The position numbers were made by a program, and so were the translations under genes. Below are positions 39,231 through 41,659 of a stretch of 41,659 nt of DNA, one piece after another. Position 1 is the first letter of the stretch. Each line of letters opens with the position of its first letter. Origin of the DNA: a virus; the IMG/VR virus record IMGVR_UViG_3300030101_002401, positions 1-41,659 of that record. The stretch is one strand, 5' to 3'. The notes under the pieces are model-generated. The model was not told the origin of the DNA. It made no database searches and saw only the letters and a program-made list of their open reading frames with translations.

Positions 39231-41416
39231 CAGTCTTCACTTCCTGGTAAATATTCTTGTGCTATTCTACCATAGACATCTTGAAACAATGTTTCATGTA
39301 TTTCTTTAGTTAAAGCGTAACCTATTGAGTATTTATCTGAGTACGCATCTTCTGTAAATCCATCCCAAAATGCTGATTTAAAACTTTCTTCATCTCCTCT
39401 ATTCTTTGCCTCTGACAATCCTTTGCCTACATCTGCTGCAAGTAAAGCCATTTCATAAGCTGTATATGCTGCTAACGCAGGTGCAGATATAAAAGCTAAA
39501 CCTAGTTTTGGTAGTAATCTTTTTATACCTTGTTCTATAATTACATCTCCTGGTGCAACTGCAGTCATACCTGTACCAAAACCAACCTTTCCTGCTTTCT
39601 TAGCAAAATCTAAAGCTGTTCCTGATATGTGTCTTCCTACATCTGTATTTTTTAAAACATCTTCTGCTTGTGCTAATTTATTTTTATCAACAGACCTAGC
39701 AATATCTTCAGGTGTATCTGCAATCTTTCTAAATTCAGGAGGAGTAAAGTTTTCACTCGGCATATTTCTAACAAAGTTTTGCACTTCTTGTATTGAATCT
39801 GCTGTTTCTTTTACTGGAGTAACTCTTATAACAAGACTATCTAATACTGTTAAGTCATCAGGAGCTTTAATTCCTACCCTTTGTTTTAATATTTTTGATA
39901 TATTGCCTTTGCCATTATCTGATAATATTGGAAAAAATTTACCTGTGTTACCATCTAACATTTCAATTTTTAAATTTTTATTAGCTTGTGAATGTTTTAT
40001 AAAATTATTTATTGGTCTCATGTGCATTGGTTCTTTTAAAGCAATATCAAATACACTTGAATAATTATCTACACCCACAGTTTTTTTTAAATCAGCTATA
40101 GTTTTTGCCTTTAAATCAAATATATCTCTATCGAATGGTGTACCTGTAGTTAAATTATTTCTTATGTTAACAAACATATCTTCAAAAGCTATTGGAACAC
40201 CCATAGTTTTTATAGCTGCATCTGAGTTACTCATTAATCTAATATCAAAATCATCTAGCACCTCTGTGCTTGGTTTATAATCAGGATTTTTAAATTGTTT
40301 AATTGTATCAAAAAATGTTTCTGATTTAGAAGAAGTTACTTCTCCAAACTCTGTATCTAAATTATCAAATATTCCAAGAAGTCTTCTATCCATTTCATTT
40401 AATTCTTCACCAAATAATGGAAATATATCAGGGTCTTTACTTTGTAATGCCTCAGACAAATAACCTATTGCATTTTCAAATTGTCTATTTATTTTATTAT
40501 TTCTTTTTACTAAGTCTGTATTTTCATATAAGTCATCAAAAGTTCCAGTTATATAATTTAAAAAATTATTTCTAAATTCTTGCATGTACATTTCCAACAT
40601 GGCACTGACACCATAATAAACTTCATCAGTTAAAGTTTCAGTTATATCTACAACAGAACCAAAATGTTTTTGTTTTATAAATTCATCTCCTGATGGTGAA
40701 AGTACATCAATGTTAGATTGAAAATTTGCCTCATTTAAAAATTCTTCTAAATATTTTCCTTCAACAGAATCATCTAAAGAATTATATAACTCCACAAGTA
40801 ATCTATGACCAAGACTTTCTTGTAAAAATGAACGAGTAAGCTCTCCTTGATTAAGGAGATATTTATACACTATTGAATCAGCACGAAAAGAAATATTAAG
40901 TGGTTGACCTGTAAAACCTTTAGCATTATTTAAAGCTGATAATTTAACATCTTCAGGAAGTTTATTAAATATATTTAATGCCTCATCAAAACTAGGTTGA
41001 TTATTGTCAATAACAAGTTTTAAATTTTCATCTAATTCTGATGCAGCATCAATTACTTCATGTGCAAATTCTCCGACATCACTACCAAATACTCCATCAA
41101 AAGCAACACCTGATTCAACTAAACCAATACCTTGAGGTTCTTTAAGGACACGATAAAAGCTATCATTTAAATTTAAATCTCCATAATCACCAATCACTTG
41201 AAATATATCAAAAATAAAATCTTCAACATTTTCAATTTTTCCAAATACTCCCTTACTGTATAAATCATCAATATTTGTTGCTGCAGTATGATGGATTGCA
41301 TCTAATGCCATCAGTTCTTGAGCAAACATTGTTCTTATATTTTGAGTATTTATATTATGTTTTGTAAATATTTCATCTACAGATTGTAAATACTCTTTAT
41401 ATCTTTGATTACTCAT
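39230..41416 (-). CDS. Large internal virion protein, 728 residues (variant B)
   Basis: 728 residues beginning MSNQRYKEYLQSVDEIFTKH. It is mostly helical, with one hydrophobic segment near 637-664 (LGLAFISAPALAAYTAYEMA) that could cross a membrane, and an acidic tail. It is the complete version of the gene whose other allele opens the window (1-1617). Comparing them shows conserved blocks among strongly divergent ones, so parts of this protein are under diversifying pressure or recombination. Probable ejection protein; its start overlaps the 61-residue gene. Confidence 0.7.
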   Translation of the reverse strand: MSNQRYKEYLQSVDEIFTKHNINTQNIRTMFAQELMALDAIHHTAATNIDDLYSKGVFGKIENVEDFIFDIFQVIGDYGDLNLNDSFYRVLKEPQGIGLVESGVAFDGVFGSDVGEFAHEVIDAASELDENLKLVIDNNQPSFDEALNIFNKLPEDVKLSALNNAKGFTGQPLNISFRADSIVYKYLLNQGELTRSFLQESLGHRLLVELYNSLDDSVEGKYLEEFLNEANFQSNIDVLSPSGDEFIKQKHFGSVVDITETLTDEVYYGVSAMLEMYMQEFRNNFLNYITGTFDDLYENTDLVKRNNKINRQFENAIGYLSEALQSKDPDIFPLFGEELNEMDRRLLGIFDNLDTEFGEVTSSKSETFFDTIKQFKNPDYKPSTEVLDDFDIRLMSNSDAAIKTMGVPIAFEDMFVNIRNNLTTGTPFDRDIFDLKAKTIADLKKTVGVDNYSSVFDIALKEPMHMRPINNFIKHSQANKNLKIEMLDGNTGKFFPILSDNGKGNISKILKQRVGIKAPDDLTVLDSLVIRVTPVKETADSIQEVQNFVRNMPSENFTPPEFRKIADTPEDIARSVDKNKLAQAEDVLKNTDVGRHISGTALDFAKKAGKVGFGTGMTAVAPGDVIIEQGIKRLLPKLGLAFISAPALAAYTAYEMALLAADVGKGLSEAKNRGDEESFKSAFWDGFTEDAYSDKYSIGYALTKEIHETLFQDVYGRIAQEYLPGSED

Positions 41417-41594
41417 TTTCTAATTCTCTTATAATATTTCGTGCTTTATGATTTATTCTATTAAGTTCGCTGATAGTATCTTCATCATCTCTATTTTCAA
41501 GAATATTAGAATTATTTTCTATTAACCATTCTTTGTGATAGTCAGAATTTAATAAAAGTTTTTTGTAATTAAAAGGAGTAAGTTTACTTGCCAT
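41409..41594 (-). CDS. Small conserved phage protein, 61 residues (variant B)
   Basis: 61 residues, MASKLTPFNYKKLLLNSDYH at the start. It is an allele of the protein at 1610-1795, with the same length and many shared residues (KEWL-ENNSNIL-NR-DE-TI-ELN-INHKA). It has the same 8-base overlap with the large gene downstream. Function unknown. Confidence 0.8.
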   Translation of the reverse strand: MASKLTPFNYKKLLLNSDYHKEWLIENNSNILENRDDEDTISELNRINHKARNIIRELENE

Positions 41595-41659
41595 ACAATC
41601 CCCTTAATATATCTAATGCAACTTTTTGGTCATCAGATAGTGTCTCTCTTTTTCTATCC
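41584..41659 (-). CDS. C-terminal fragment of the lysozyme-domain protein (partial)
   Basis: The last 25 codons and stop of the lysozyme-domain gene, identical to 1785-1860 and cut by the window end. The full gene is at 1785-2651. This fragment is part of the exact 79-base shared run. Confidence 0.85.
   Translation of the reverse strand, partial: DRKRETLSDDQKVALDILRGLYGK

Larger units (their letters stand above)
39785..41659. repeat. Right copy of the diverged terminal overlap (pairs with 1-1860)
   Basis: Exact matches bound this copy (84 bases at its left edge, 79 at its right). The region between is 15 bases longer than the left copy because of small in-frame indels in the large virion gene. 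Joining 41659 to 1861 restores every reading frame and gives a unit of 39,799 bases. Confidence 0.85.

Noticed and set aside
39627-40064. 145-codon plus-strand frame
   Set aside because: Antisense to the 728-residue virion gene, without a ribosome site; its frame is not needed to explain the sequence.

Overview
This window is almost certainly one complete genome of an uncultured, AT-rich, tailed double-stranded DNA phage, with a short-tailed (podovirus-like) gene set: terminase, portal, SU10-type capsid protein, very large internal virion proteins, and no tape-measure or tail-sheath gene. No integrase, repressor, tRNA, CRISPR array or insertion sequence was seen, and no DNA polymerase, helicase or primase, so host replication proteins are probably used. 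The best guess for the host is a marine actinobacterium. That is inference from three things: an Erf-like protein and a metallophosphoesterase of types I know from actinophages, a two-helix holin of the r1t type, and a secreted protein with actinobacterial-style threonine/proline tracts.

The two ends overlap. Bases 1-1860 and 39785-41659 are two diverged versions of the same locus. They start with 84 identical bases and finish with 79 identical bases. The simplest reading is a circular or terminally redundant map of about 39.8 kb (1861-41659), walked once and re-entered through a second strain variant. On the joined map the minus-strand genes form one continuous late block.

Reading the minus strand from about 15.3 kb leftwards: a chain of micro-genes (15-85 codons, mostly very basic), terminase large subunit with an unusual zinc/HTH N-terminus, portal, two small proteins, a 2,070-residue internal virion protein, a 310-residue virion protein and a lysozyme-domain protein. 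Then, across the join from the right end: a 61-residue protein, three more internal virion protein candidates (728, 584 and 287 residues), a regulated leader, scaffold, major capsid protein and terminator, small head proteins, tail proteins, and six tandem paralogous putative receptor-binding proteins. The block ends with a lysis cassette (XhlA-like, Thr-rich surface protein, small membrane proteins, DUF5675 protein, holin) and a metallophosphoesterase.

The only plus-strand genes are at 16.1-21.7 kb. They are an early block of mostly unknown small proteins, plus an Erf-like annealing protein, a PD-(D/E)XK nuclease and a small sigma-region-4-like HTH protein. Five starts in this block are preceded by a strict two-part motif, TGTAAC-N16/17-AGTC, which looks like a dedicated promoter class. 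Early and late blocks diverge from an 830-bp non-coding region (15.3-16.1 kb) packed with hairpins and palindromes. They converge at 21.65 kb on a hairpin made from the overlapping ends of both genes.
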